64,000 nt of DNA from Sanderia malayensis. Lineage: Eukaryota; Cnidaria; Scyphozoa; Semaeostomeae; Pelagiidae. The position numbers and the translations under genes were made by a program. Below, one piece after another: positions 10,962 through 23,000 of this stretch. Position 1 is the stretch's first letter. Each line of letters begins with the position of its first letter. The stretch is from positions 3,903,219 through 3,967,218 of the forward strand of contig RQOL01000828.1 in the NCBI GenBank assembly GCA_013076295.1. The letters run 5' to 3'. The notes beneath the pieces are model-generated. The model worked only from the letters and a program-made list of their open reading frames with translations, was not told the origin of the DNA and made no database searches.

Positions 10962-13683
10962 TCATTGTTGTTTCGAAAGAAACTCTGAGATCGTTTTAAC
11001 AGCAAATTCAAGCTCCTCCTCAGTGCACATCGTAGGGCACAGTCTGATGCAGTTGTCAAATGAGCCATCTGCAGAATGTCTGTAACAAAGAAAAGGTAAA
11101 GTATAATATCATTCAAGTCCCCATTATCAAAGCCTTTCACCCCGGAGCTCTCAGTGGTTGTCCAAACAGTGTGGAAAAATTGGAGAACTTCTTTAAAGAA
11201 TATTACTCACGTAGAACCTGGTTGGACTGTTACATTGTGTTTGGAACAGTATTCAAAGAGAACTACAAGGAAGCAAATGCAAATTAATTTGATAACAAAC
11301 TGGGTTTCTATCGAAAAGTTTCTCGCTGAAAGTGCGGATCGTGAATGTAGGGCACTCTGGAGCCTAAAAATTGGACGCTTAAAAATTTAGGAAATTTTGA
11401 CTATAGAAGGGAATAATTAAGAAACTAACAATTCTGCGCACTGCAACAACGCGGTTATCATTGCAATTTTGATATTTAAATGTAAAGTTGTTTCTACATG
11501 GATCGTATAATTCTGGTTGGTTTGTTTGTTTAAAATCTTACCTTTTGAACTGAATGACTCAGGGAAACTGATCCAAACGAAAAAACCACCCTTGAAAACA
11601 AAAATATTGCAATAAATTTTTATCAGCAATAGGGTGCAGATGGTTTATGTATGAAAAATTGAGCAAATTAATAAATGTGTATGAAAAGATTTGTTATTTT
11701 TTACCTTTGGAATGGAATACTTCGCATGTTGTGGAAAGTATTTTTGCAGCAACGAAATGAAGAATTTCAAACGTAGCTATAATAAGTGGAATGAAAAGGT
11801 AACGCTTGGACTTTCACAGTAGCAAGAAAGTAGACTTCAAAGCGAGACTTAACCATGTTGCTTACCTTGTAAAACATTTTACTTTTGGTAATGAAATCCT
11901 TTATAAGATCGTTTTTGAGAGCAGTTGTAATCATTCCTTGCATATATCCAGCTGGGCTGCCACTCCCCAAGTTTTCACCGCTGAAAATAAAGCAAATTCC
12001 GTACACAGAACATAAACTTATCATATTTATTCTACTTTTATTATGAAGATAAAGAAGTTGAATCGTGAAAGAAGCTCTGTTAGGTTTACCTTGCAACAAT
12101 TGTTTCGATGACATAATTTGGAGCTTCAAGCCATCCTATTTTCAAGGCTGGAACAAGCAGCTTGGAAAATGTCCCAATCGATACAACATGGCCACGTCCA
12201 TAATCACTATCGTTTCTGCATGGGAATAATTGAAATTGTTAAAAAAGATCAGTTGATAAGTGGTCCTTAAACACAATATTTTGATTTCCTAAAACCCTGT
12301 TTCCAGACTGGTTAAACTTTTCATATATAACCATGAAAGGTATGAATTGCCATCCAATGATGTGATGTTATTGATAAATTTGAAATTGTTAATGAGAAAA
12401 TGAAGCAAACGTCTTACTTTTTATCTAAAGAGAAAAGTCGTGGGGGTGGATACTCGTCGTCAAAATACATTGTGTTGTATACGTCATCGCAAGCCACGAG
12501 CAAGTTGTATTTCCTTGCCAAGTTGATAACCTTTTCGCACCGCTCTAAACGAAAAGACAGCTCGACAAACTGTAATATACAAACAATGGTCCTGCAAGTG
12601 GGATTAATATCAGATGACATTGGGGTGCAGTCAATGGGGGCAATTTGGAACAACTGAATCTTCCTCCTACCTTTAGAGAGAACTACCCCTGTTGGGTTCT
12701 GCAATACCGGTATCAAATAAAGCATGGCTGTGTATGATGTTTTGGGCAGCGATGTCTGTTTTGATTCGCACAAATTTGCTTTCAGGAGTTTTTCAAGCTC
12801 GTCAATATCCATGCCATTTTCGTCAATTTTAACTGTGTGGAGAAAAATGCAAAATATAATAAGTATGGACCTCAAGGTTTTTTGTTCACTATTGCTCAAA
12901 TGAACAAGAACTGGAAAGTACAATTGTCACAAATTATGACGACTGTCCCGCTCATTCTCACCTGGGACAAGCTCCATTCCGAGGTTCCTTAAAAGTTTGG
13001 CGGATGGTCCAAAAACTGGATTTTCACAAAATACCAGCGATCCAGAACGGAAGAACAAACTTGCTATTCTTTTCAATCCAGACGTTGCTCCATGCGTCGG
13101 CAAAATATCGGAGCTGCAAATGCAAAACAAATGAAGCATGGACCATGGAGACTATAATGTAAACAAAAAAAGTGGAGGGCCTAAGATGTGGCCTAGGCAT
13201 CGAGAAAACGACCTGTTTGACCTAATACCAGGATGTTTCGTGGATAAATAGGTCGGCCCTGGAGGTTGAATAAGGCAAGAAAAAGATAATTTTCAGCACA
13301 AGGTAATTAATTTATAGTTTCATTTCCTGCCTTGAGACCTCTGCACCATATTGTTCTGTTAGGAATTTTGCCAGAAGTGTTCTGAACTCTTCGTGGCCAC
13401 AATCTGGGGCATAACCAAACCAGTTATCTAATCCTTCAGATTTCTAAATTAAAACAAAATCAGTATTGATATGATCACCAAAGACTGCTAGAAATGTTTT
13501 GTGAAACCTGTCTCAAAACTGATTAACTTTGTCTCAAAAATTTATAAAAGTACCTAATAAACTTTGACAAACCTGAAATTGTTCGGAGATAACTTTAATC
13601 GTTTTTGAAAAATGTTCATTTATCTCTGTATTGCAATTCCAATGACCTAATTCAATATTTCCCTTCTGATTCTGGTCGTCCAT
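10962..13683 (-). CDS. PLP-dependent aminotransferase (class I/II, fold type I)
   Basis: Cytosolic-type aminotransferase of the large class I/II family, resembling the 2-aminoadipate transaminase/YER152C-like branch. About eleven exons run from ATG at 13683 ([16 protein letters not shown]) to TGA at 10962. Readable blocks in order: [18 protein letters not shown] (near 13420), [17 protein letters not shown] (13110), [20 protein letters not shown] (13000), [12 protein letters not shown] (12690), [17 protein letters not shown] with the PLP-ring-binding D and Y (12490), [17 protein letters not shown] with the Schiff-base lysine (12180), [22 protein letters not shown] and the terminal [19 protein letters not shown]. 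The catalytic lysine and the substrate-binding arginine in CIRLC are present. No targeting peptide is evident. The substrate cannot be assigned. Exon edges between 11.2 and 12.2 kb are approximate. Confidence 0.85.
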
Positions 13684-14297
13684 AGTTTATAGCTGAACTC
13701 TACAGCGAAGTAGGGAAGAAACTAAAAAGATAGGATCCGTTCCCTCCCAAGAGGAACACGTGATATCGCTAATTTTGTTCAAGGGACTCCCTTCATGCTC
13801 CATTGGTGCTTCCCCTTCATGTATAAAATACAGAATGCGCGGTCCCTTCATGGACCTTTGGAACGTGACTAAATACTTTTTAAGAATGGTTAATTGCAAA
13901 TATTAAGACAACATTATAAATCTAAGCGTCTGTTTATTAAAATATTCGGCGTGTGAATGATAAAAATAAGTAAAGAAAATATTAATAATTATGAAATGCC
14001 TTTATAGAACGTATTGTAATTACCTTCGATTTATTTTTGTAGCATTAATATGGTCAATTAAAGACAAATAATTTGTTAAAATTTTCCAGCAATTGGATTT
14101 AAAGGTGAGTGCGTGAAATTATTTTATTCTTCATCTTCATCATGTAATTTGTCGCTCTGTCCAGCCTTGAAAACTTTCTACTGAAGAAATATGCCGTAGC
14201 TTGGAGTTTTTTAAATTCTGTGAATTAAGATATAGTTCAGTCTGCATCGTATGGATCACAGTGAATGTCGCATCAGTGCATCTTTATAGCCTTATTA
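13684..14297. other. Intergenic, upstream of the aminotransferase and downstream of the GPCR
   Basis: No domain-bearing frame. A 70-codon frame on the minus strand at 13687-13899 has no recognisable motif. The region should hold the aminotransferase promoter and the GPCR 3' end. Confidence 0.4.
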
Positions 14298-15611
14298 TTA
14301 CAGTTGCTTGTCTACCTGTGAACAGGCTGCTGTAAATGATATTCCCCTATCCTCGTTCCCGTTCCATGCCTGTCTGGCTCCATTTACCGAAAACAATTCA
14401 TGAAAATCAATTGAAGTCAGTTGTTTACGAGAATTAACCCTCGGCATTGAGCAAGTTAATTCGAGGCGTCGTGTCTTCATTCGCATGTCCTTGATCTCGT
14501 ACTTCGAAGACCGTCTCCTATCGGGTGAGTTCATAATAACACGCTTCGACCTGTGTTTTCGTGTAAACAGCCTGAGCAGTTTGCGTGACCAAAGTACATT
14601 CCTCGATATGTAAATGAGCGCTTTGACACTCGTGTTCGCGTAGTACAGGCTTTTCGTGGTAGCGAGCGTTGCATAGCTGACTTCTTTTTTTATAATTACT
14701 AAGACGAATACAAATAAGAATGGCATGATGCTCAATGCAAATGATATCAAAACCGCCCCGCTCGTGTAGGCCGATTTCGCGTGCACAGCTATGGCTATTT
14801 TTCGGACATTTGACACAGTAGATGGGCCTACTTTTCGTCGGTTGGTCCTCACCACACCGAATATGCGACAAAAGCAGAAAATTGTAATGAGTATTGGTAT
14901 AATTATTGAAACCAGCACACGCACGAGTAGCAGTGTAATTAACCCCGTGCTGATAGGCTGGGTGTACTTGTACAAGCAGAACGTGTTTGTGGCTTCATAC
15001 CAAACTTTTGCCGGGTATAACAAGGAGGCGAAGGGGAATGAGAGTAGAAAACTACTCATCCAGATCATTGCGAATGCCATGAAGATCTGCTTGGTGCTAA
15101 AGCGGTTTCTATTGTCAGTCTTGACTATGACAATGTAGCGATCGATTGCGAGAAAAGCAAGATTCATGAATGTGACCATGAGAAAGAATCGGTTGAAGAA
15201 GACTTGTAACATGCACCAGATTGCGCTCAGCTTCCAGGATCCTTGAACAGATGCGATGAAAGCGGGCAGAATAACAGTCAGGGTCAGGAATAAGTCGCCA
15301 ATGCACTGTCCGATGATTAAGAAGTTTGTTGGTGTACGGAATCTTGCTTCGAATACCAATGTTGCTATCAACGCTCCGTTGCTAACGAGTGAAGTCAGAA
15401 GTATGATAAAAATCACCACGGCTTCTGAGATGACCAACGCAGGTGATACGTGTCGGCTGGCTTTGTTCCAGACTACGGATGAAGATCGATAGACTTCTGT
15501 TCTCGTGTTATTGCAATTCGGGCTGGTTATCGTGCGACAGAGAAGATAGGCCTCGCTGTTTTTGCAGCAATGAAGCAAGCCGATAAGTATTGCTGATAGA
15601 AGTATCTTCAT
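14298..15611 (-). CDS. Orphan class A (rhodopsin-like) GPCR, intronless
   Basis: Seven-transmembrane receptor of 437 aa in one exon. I chose ATG at 15611 because it opens a signal-peptide-like MKILLSAILIGLLHCCKNSE; in-frame ATGs at 15632 and 15719 would add hydrophilic residues. TM1 contains NGALIATLVF (N1.50); TM2 has IGDLFLTLTVILP (D2.50); TM3 carries the conserved Cys in WCMLQVFFNRFF and ends AIDRYIVIV, an intact DRY. TM6 has proline but no CWxP tryptophan (SIMPFLFVFVLV). TM7 ends KALIY where NPxxY is expected, so N7.49 is Lys and P7.50 is Ala. The C-tail is basic and Ser-rich. Intronless orphan receptors with such divergence are common in cnidarian expansions. The ligand is unknown. Confidence 0.85.
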   Translation of the reverse strand: MKILLSAILIGLLHCCKNSEAYLLCRTITSPNCNNTRTEVYRSSSVVWNKASRHVSPALVISEAVVIFIILLTSLVSNGALIATLVFEARFRTPTNFLIIGQCIGDLFLTLTVILPAFIASVQGSWKLSAIWCMLQVFFNRFFLMVTFMNLAFLAIDRYIVIVKTDNRNRFSTKQIFMAFAMIWMSSFLLSFPFASLLYPAKVWYEATNTFCLYKYTQPISTGLITLLLVRVLVSIIIPILITIFCFCRIFGVVRTNRRKVGPSTVSNVRKIAIAVHAKSAYTSGAVLISFALSIMPFLFVFVLVIIKKEVSYATLATTKSLYYANTSVKALIYISRNVLWSRKLLRLFTRKHRSKRVIMNSPDRRRSSKYEIKDMRMKTRRLELTCSMPRVNSRKQLTSIDFHELFSVNGARQAWNGNEDRGISFTAACSQVDKQL

Positions 15612-15929
15612 TGGTTCATTCATTGCTTGCATGGTTTTATGCACACACAATGCACGGGGTGATGTTGGAGGCTGGGGACAATGGCTGGGGTCTTTTATTA
15701 CGTCATTCCTCTTTTTCATGCATGTGTGCAAGGAATGCAACCTGTGCGAAAACAATGACAATGCAATTCAATTTTGTGACTATGTATGGATGGCCCTCTC
15801 CACAGTTGTCAACACTTCTCTTTAGAATATAGCTTATAAGAAGAACAACGATGCTCAGAATGGATGAAAATTAAGAATCACCGGAGATTCATTCACGACT
15901 TCAATAAAGCTGTTGTGCCTGATCTAACT

Positions 15930-16125
15930 TGATAAGTTAGCGGACTCGATAAAAGAAGTTCAGTGAAATTTCTCTGACGCGGATACCTTTGGAGTTCATG
16001 CTGAATGTCTGCTCTGTGTGAGGATCCTTAAACTGTTTTCCCTATTGACAGGGACCCGACAAAGTCGCTCACTTTATTGAGATGTCCGCTTCATAGAGGT
16101 ATCCGTTAAGGGAGATGCAAGGTGT
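15930..16125. repeat. Probable eroded DNA-transposon relic in a gene-free stretch
   Basis: Within the gene-free stretch 15840-17329 this segment has words such as GAGATGTCCGCTTCATAGAG and GTATCCGTTAAGGGAG, the style of text seen in dispersed MITEs. I found no second copy in this window and no clear terminal repeats. The rest of the stretch is AT-rich with no gene I can recognise; a short CG-rich palindrome, GGCGCGCTTCGCGCGCC, lies at 17293. Confidence 0.3.
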
Positions 16126-17329
16126 CAACAGAAAGAAAAGATTTGAACCGCTTTTCTAACAAATTTGCTTGCCTTTGGCTGAGAATGTTTTCAGAGTAAT
16201 ATTAAAACTCAAAGTCAAAAGTGTTTCAGAGTATATTCAAGGTTGTTAGAATTTTTAACTAAGAGAATGTAAGAATATCTAAGTTGTTTCCCAGCCCTCG
16301 TTTGCGAGAAAGCGTGTTTAAGGTTATAACATAATTAAGGTTAAAACAATAAAGAGAAGTAAAAGAATGTTTGAACAACAAAAACTTTTTCTATTTAAAA
16401 CAGCTAATGCAGAACTAATCGTGAATACAATATAATAAAAGATATCACACAGATCCCAACAATCAATATCATTGATTTTAGAAATGGCAGAACAGTTATT
16501 TCAAAATTTTCCAAAATTTTATGAAGGACGAGAAGGAAAAAGATTAGGCCAGCAGAACAAGTCAAAAAATTCTTATCTCAACAGCGTGGTATAATTTCTC
16601 AGATTGATGATATCAAAACAAAAACAAGTTTCTTGACTATACTGATTCGTATAATTACGTTTTGTGACCAAGATTGAAAAAGAACGTTTTCTTCATCCGA
16701 TGAGAGAATAACTGGTAGCTTCCTCTATATTTATTCTGCATTAAATTCTACTCATCAGGGTAAACATTTCGAGCATAGCTTTAAGCTGAACAATAAATAT
16801 AACATACCATGGTAATATGCGCGCAGCTCACATGCCAAGCTTAGCTTCTCCATAAACCTTTCTCCATGCTAGCACCGTAAGTTCGCGAGAATGAAAACTC
16901 CAGTTTTGCTCTTGTTCTCTTCTTTGAAATTCGTCACAAAACAGGCATTCTCGTTTTAATTATCTTATGTCATGCTCGATTAGTTATTGAACTGAAGTTA
17001 GTTTTTACTTTTCTTCGGCTCCTTACTCCGTCATGCCACAGCGTGTTGCCTCATTTTCATTGCAACCTTGGTTTCGTTTATCTCCCGGATGCCTTCAATA
17101 TCAGTTAAAATCTTGCATAATTCCCAACGAACAACAAGGGGCCGAGAGGGGGCGTTAATAACAACAAACCCTTTTTCCTTCGACGACAAATTTATTCAAG
17201 TGTTAATTTATACCAAAATATATTAATTGGAAAATATTAAAAAATATATATTGCACATATCTTAATTTTACTGCGTTGGAATAGAGAAGGCTGGCGCGCT
17301 TCGCGCGCCACCTCCCTAGTGTGGTGTGT

Positions 17330-17755
17330 TGGCCTTCGATGTGAGTGGAACAGCGATCTTCAACAAAAGTGGGGTGGGTTTCAGTTGTTTTGGCCTTCGA
17401 TCTGAGTGGGACAGCGATCTTCAACAAAAATGGGGTGGGGTTATGTTGTTTTGGCCTTCGATCTGAGTGGGACAGCGATCTTCAACAAAAGTGGGGTGGG
17501 GTTATGTTGTTTTGGCCTTCGGCCTGAGTGGGACAGCGATCTTAAGCAGAAGTGGGGTGTGTTTCTGATGTTTTGGCCTTCGATCTGAGAGAAGAACAGC
17601 GATCTTCAACAAAAGTGGGGTGGGGTTATGTTGTTTTGGCCTTCGGCCTGAGTGGGACAGCGATCTTAAGCAGAAGTGGGGTGTGTTTCTGATGTTTTGG
17701 CCTTCGATCTGAGTAGAACAGCGATCTTCAACAAAAGTGGGGTGGGTTTCTGTTG
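17330..17755. repeat. 61-bp minisatellite, seven copies, with a dimeric higher-order pattern
   Basis: Units begin with TGGCCTTCG at 17330, 17391, 17452, 17513, 17574, 17637 and 17698. The period is 61, except 63 for the fifth unit, where GAGAA is inserted. Each unit contains ACAGCGATCTT and GTGGGGTG. Units 4 and 6 share private variants (GGCCTGAG, TAAGCAGAAG, TTCTGATG), while units 3 and 5 share the GGGTTATGTTG form, so the pair 3-4 appears duplicated as 5-6. The period is not a multiple of three, so the open frames across it are not genes. Confidence 0.93.
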
Positions 17756-18148
17756 TAAAATATCAATCATTTTGGATTAATATTTTACACATTTCTGCGT
17801 CATTTTAATCAATTTCAACACCCTCGCTGATTTTCTTAAACGTCTGATTGCACACCTATTGCATTTTCTAATATTTTGTCTTCGCCTCATCCCTAGTTTC
17901 CATCTTTTTAGCTTGCCAATTAACGAAAATTTCGGCTTTTGCCAAAATGACTTGTTTTCGTGCATGAGATGTTTGTGCTTAGCCTGAAAAGGTATCCGTT
18001 ATATTTTCTATGCATTTCGTTTTGAACAACAAATGTTGTGGTTCCCTTCGTGTGATAGACATGTGTTTGTGCTTTACTTCGGCGTATAAATCTTTCCCTT
18101 GACAAATCTAAACTATGAAATATTCATGAATGCTACTACAAAGCAATG

Positions 18149-19483
18149 TCAGAATGGTAGAACGGCCTCCTTTGTATGTTCAGGCGTGTTCAACTTTGAT
18201 CTGACGTTGAAAAGCTCCTTCACAAGGGCCGCCTTCTCAGCTTCAAGTCTTTGAATTCTCTCCAACAATGGCAAATGGTCCTTTTTAGCTTGGTTTGTTA
18301 TTTTTCTGTTCACTAACAATTCCAGGCCGTCTTTCAAGCCTGACAGTTTGGAGATGTGCGAGTCTAACTTTAACACATCGATTTTTGGCATTTCTTTGTT
18401 GAATAAGTCGTTTGATCTATCAGATTCAACCTATAAAGAAATAATCAATGATTGATGATTGGTGATCAGTGATTGGCGATCGGTGATCAATGATGGTTGA
18501 TTAATGATCAATGATTAATAATCAGTGATTGATGAACAATGATTAATAATAATCGACGATTGGTGATCAATGATTGTTGATCAATGATGGTTGTTGATTC
18601 ATGATCAATGATTTATGATAGGTGATAAACGATCAATGATTAACCACTACTAATATAAAATAACCTCAATTCTAGAGCTTTCAAATAGCCTCACCATTTC
18701 ATCACAGATAGAGATATTGTTTTCAAGTCGTTTTCTCTGTTTTTCCATCATCATAATGCTATTCTGATGCCACTGTTGCAGCTGAGTGACTTCTTGCATG
18801 CCTTTATGCAGGATCTGCAATTGTTTCTCCGTGTCTTCCAATGGACAGACCTTGAAATGTCCATCCTCTCTCTCAAAGTTTTTATTCTCGTACAAACAAA
18901 CTTCATATGCATTCATGAAATATGGGCTGCTGTTATTGTTAACTTCTGCTTTTTGTTTTTCGATTTCAATTTTTCCATCAAAATTGACAACTGACAGGCC
19001 ATTTGGTTCATCATCATGGTAACTACTTGGACAATTCACACCACGTTGCGATTGACAATCGCTTTCACTTGATTGGGTAACTGCAAACAAATACGATGTT
19101 GGTCGAAGGGATTTAACCATACCCCGATCTGAATCAGGGGATACTCTTCCCATCGCCATTTTCATAGCCAAGCTGAATCTTTGGAAATTCAGCACCCCGC
19201 TGACAGGGGTCACTTGGGTTAATGCCGATATGATCTTTGCATTTTGAATTTCCGTTTTATTTCGTATCGTTCTAGGCCTGTTACTGCTTTCTGAGTTATT
19301 ATCGTTTCGTAAATGTCTGGCTAGGTCATCCAGTCGTACAAATCCTTCATTTTTCGTGTCTATTATATCAAAAAGACTTTTTAAATACTTCGTGAAACTT
19401 TCTTCGGGCATCTTTGAGCTTGGTTTACTGCTTGAAAACTGCTCTACTTTAAAATACGAAGAACATTTATACAACCCATTCAT
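18149..19483 (-). CDS. SAPCD2-like: Suppressor APC domain-containing protein (SAPCD family)
   Basis: Two coding exons, 18665-19483 and 18149-18430, give 366 aa. The N-terminal half has an EF-hand-like module: KYLKSLFDIIDTKNEGFVRL, then ISALTQVTPVSGVLNFQRFS, matching the FLRSLRALFDILD...APASGYLTFERF arrangement in vertebrate SAPCD2. A low-complexity, Ser/Asn-rich middle follows. Then come two coiled-coil segments, one around LHKGMQEVTQLQQWHQNSIM and the C-terminal LLERIQRLEAEKAALVKELF, which matches the SAPCD C-terminus. Vertebrate SAPCD2 sits at the cell cortex, competes with LGN and controls planar spindle orientation. Domain order, coiled coils and the Lys-to-Phe motif make the family call secure; function here is by homology. 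The single coding intron is filled by a tandem repeat. Confidence 0.82.
18443..18645. repeat. GATCAATGATT-type degenerate tandem repeat filling the SAPCD intron
   Basis: About 200 bases made of variants of GATCAATGATT and GATTGGTGATC in irregular 10-13 bp steps, ending about 20 bases before the donor-side exon. Almost the whole 234-bp intron is repeat. Confidence 0.85.
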
Positions 19484-20051
19484 TTCACAGTTAATGATCT
19501 TTCTTTTAATTCTTTCATTGACTTTGAATTATGACACGTTTCCATCAATAATTGTCCTGCTTGTGTGGCCTAATATATCAAACAAAGCTAGACATCCTCT
19601 TCTTGTTCATTACAACTTCAAATTCTGGACGACGTTTCCTGTCTTTTTAAAATATAGTGCAAAACTTCACAACAAAATCAAAGTACAAATATTGTTTATT
19701 CGCTTGGCGTGATGAATAATTAACTTGTTTGTACACGCAACAGCACTCGACAACAATAACTCAATGAAAATTTTTAAAATATCAAAGCTCCCGCCCCCGC
19801 CTGTTATTTTGTTGTTGTTGTTGCCCGTCCAAGTTGCAATGGTAATCATGATGATGATGATGATATTTCTGGTTGTAAAAGTAGGAATAACAACTACTTA
19901 TACTTATTTGCAACATTTTATTCTATGCAAATTTAATGTCATTGTTTTCGAGAATACCCAAGCTTTATCCTTGATTATTAATCTTTCCAACTTCTATGGG
20001 ATTTCTTGGTATCAAGTAGTAACGGCTTCAAATAGCTGCAACAGTCTCCAT

Positions 20052-23000
20052 TCAACTCAGTACAAACTGATCGACGTAAACCAGATTTTCTGACGTAACA
20101 TCATTGTCAGTTTCCAGCGTGTAGAAACTAGAGCTAAAAGGAAAGGTCGGGTAATTGATACAGATAATTCGGTTAGGGTAGGGTTAGGATCAGGTTTGTT
20201 TAGCACATTTTAAATACATTCGGGTCATCAAAATGTTCTAACCTCACGACACAATGACACCAATATTAAATGGTCCAAATCAATAACTTACTTTGTCACT
20301 GGCTGCTCTATGAGATCAAACTCATTGGTTCGCGAGTAAACTTTGTGGACATTACCAAAGAAATCTGTTATGGGAGTCTGCGATAAAAATAACGCCAAAA
20401 GCAAATTTATATAATGTTTGATTGAAAAGAAAAGCGATACAAAATATGTGTGTAGATATTCTATAATTTCAACTTATTAATTGTGTTACCTTCTCAATAC
20501 TGCGAGAAAATAAATCAGTTCTTTTATTTGGCGTCGATTTAACAAGATCCGTGTCACTGGTACCTCGAAACTAAAAACAGATTAAAAAATAGAGAAAATA
20601 GAATTCCCAGGATCAACAAACTTGCAACACGCATAATAATTTGTTATGTATTTTCCAAATATAAGGATTCGATTATGTCAACAGTTGCAGTTAGCATATG
20701 TATCACAGCTGAACTCAAAATTAGTATCATTTGCGTCGAACTCCACAATGTGGCGAACAGCTGTTGTATCCCCTTTTGGCATTCCATGTCTATGCCTTGT
20801 GTTTGAACCTCTATTACTCGAAATCTCGTCAAACCAAAACAGATTTCTAACTTCTCGCCTGTTCGACTATCAATATCCAACCGTAGATATATAACTTGAT
20901 ATCTAAGTTATTCAACTGAAAACAGGTTAACATAAGCATTATCATATACTTACGAAGTCCGCCAACTTCTTCTTGCTATTTGGTTTCACCTCTTCCAGGT
21001 ATTGGAGAAGATAATACGTCCACGAATCAATCACGTGAACACCGATAGAGGGATCATCGTGGTGCTAAGGTATGAAAATAATTCATTAAAATCGAGACAA
21101 TTATATTATAGATAATAAGAATAAACGGGCAACTGAGAGCCAATGGATTAAGAACCTTCAGGGTGATATTTCTGCTTAAAACAATAGAAGAACAATAGCA
21201 TATTGTGTTTGAACAACAAGATGGATGCAAAATTTACGGGGTTCTTATATGCAGGTTCTGATATGCAGGTTTTTACTGTATTGGCTTAACAAGCTTCTCT
21301 CCATCCAGAACCTCGTAAAGGCCAAGGAGGGTGATGTATGGCAGCAAATGTGACAGCAAACGAGATTGAGTTAGATAATTATGCTAAGGAAAGCACAGTG
21401 TTGATTCACTTGAATTCTTACAGATAATGAATCCTCTCCAACTTTGCTGCTTGTGGCAGCAATGAGATTGGGAGAGTAAAGATGTTTGTACATTCCCTCT
21501 GCCTGGCACGTATCGACCATCATGAAAATCTCATTATACCTGTCAATAAATGATTTAAAAATTGATTTAAAAACGATATCTGCGAAATTTGCAAAAGCAG
21601 CAAGTGTCCCAGGTCTTTTCTCCACCATTGTAAATAAAAATTTACCTTCCTTTCTGCCACATTTGTTCAAAAGCGTGAGCCAATTCGACAGATGTTATTT
21701 CTTCAATGCCTTGAAATTTCAAGAAACCTTCTCCACCATGACCTTGGAGATGAAAATAAAAACTTCACCCATTATACAAAGTTACACATTTTTACAGCAT
21801 GATGAAAATTGTAGTGTGTAAAATTGTAGAACCTTTAAAATAAGTCTCATAAACGTACCTGTGAGGTAGATAAGGATATTACTTGTCTCATCTGTGAGAA
21901 GTCGTTTCGAGCGAGGAACTGTGTCCTCCAGTCTTCCTGGGAAATCATAAAATTAATCAATACATCAAGTCCTATGTCACTTATAGCACAGTAAAACTCA
22001 CATAAAAGAACTTGAACCCATGGCTCTATGGTTTCTCTATTGTTTTAGAAGGTGGGAAACACAATGGGTTATTGTTAAAAACAATAGGCGATTGTTTCTC
22101 CCATTGTTCTGAGCAGGAATATTATCCTGGCAGTTCTTAATCCATTGGTTCTCTCGCATGGATTTTCACTAAATGTATCAGGCATTTGTGATAATCAGAT
22201 CATTGATCAAATTTTTATGAGAAATTTTTTAACAATACCTGTCAGGACTCTTATGAAATTCTCAACAGTCACCTGGAAAACAAAATAAAGTCAATCAAAA
22301 AGAAAATTGTCTTAATTTGTGTCTCTTCTTTCAGCATTTGGTGAATCTGACACAAATAAATCTAAAGACAGATTATTATTCATTGGGGTTCATGGTCTTC
22401 AAGGCATTCAACTTCGTATTATGTATGCACTTGCTTGTAAATAATTTACCTCATAACCTCTGTAATCAACTTCAACATCATCTCCATATGTGTTAATTTG
22501 CTGATTACGATTATTGAAAACTGTTCCTGGAGAGCAAATTGAAAGAATACTCAATTTGTTATGGATAATACTGTATGATTGTTGACAATAGTCTATGTAA
22601 CAGAGTCAATGCAACTGTTGAAAACAAAATGTTTGCAAATTCATTCACCCACCTGGCCTTGGGTTTCTCGGGTTACACGGCATGTCATCAGCTAACATTA
22701 AAATTATCTGACTGGAAAAGAATGTAATTAGAAAAAAATCTGAGCTATTTTGGAAACATGCAGTTGGTTGATTTGAGTAGGAGGGATCTCAAGGCTAGAC
22801 AAACCTATCTGGTATACCCAGCCTTTTTATGCTTCTGTACATTGACAGGGTATTTGCTATATGTCTATAGTTAAACCAAAATCTTGATGTACACACCTAA
22901 AATAAATAAACTTTGATTCAATAACGTTTTATTTTATTCATAACACCATTAACAAGGCTTGAAAGTGGGGAGGAAGAGATGAAGGTTAACATCTTAATCT

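Noticed and set aside
17345..17588. Open frames within the minisatellite
   Set aside because: The 61-bp period shifts frame at each unit; the frames arise from the repeat.
20160..20200. GGTTAGGGTAGGGTTAGGAT, telomere-like
   Set aside because: Only two or three imperfect units in an intron; the similar text at 43640 is also too short. No telomere or interstitial array.
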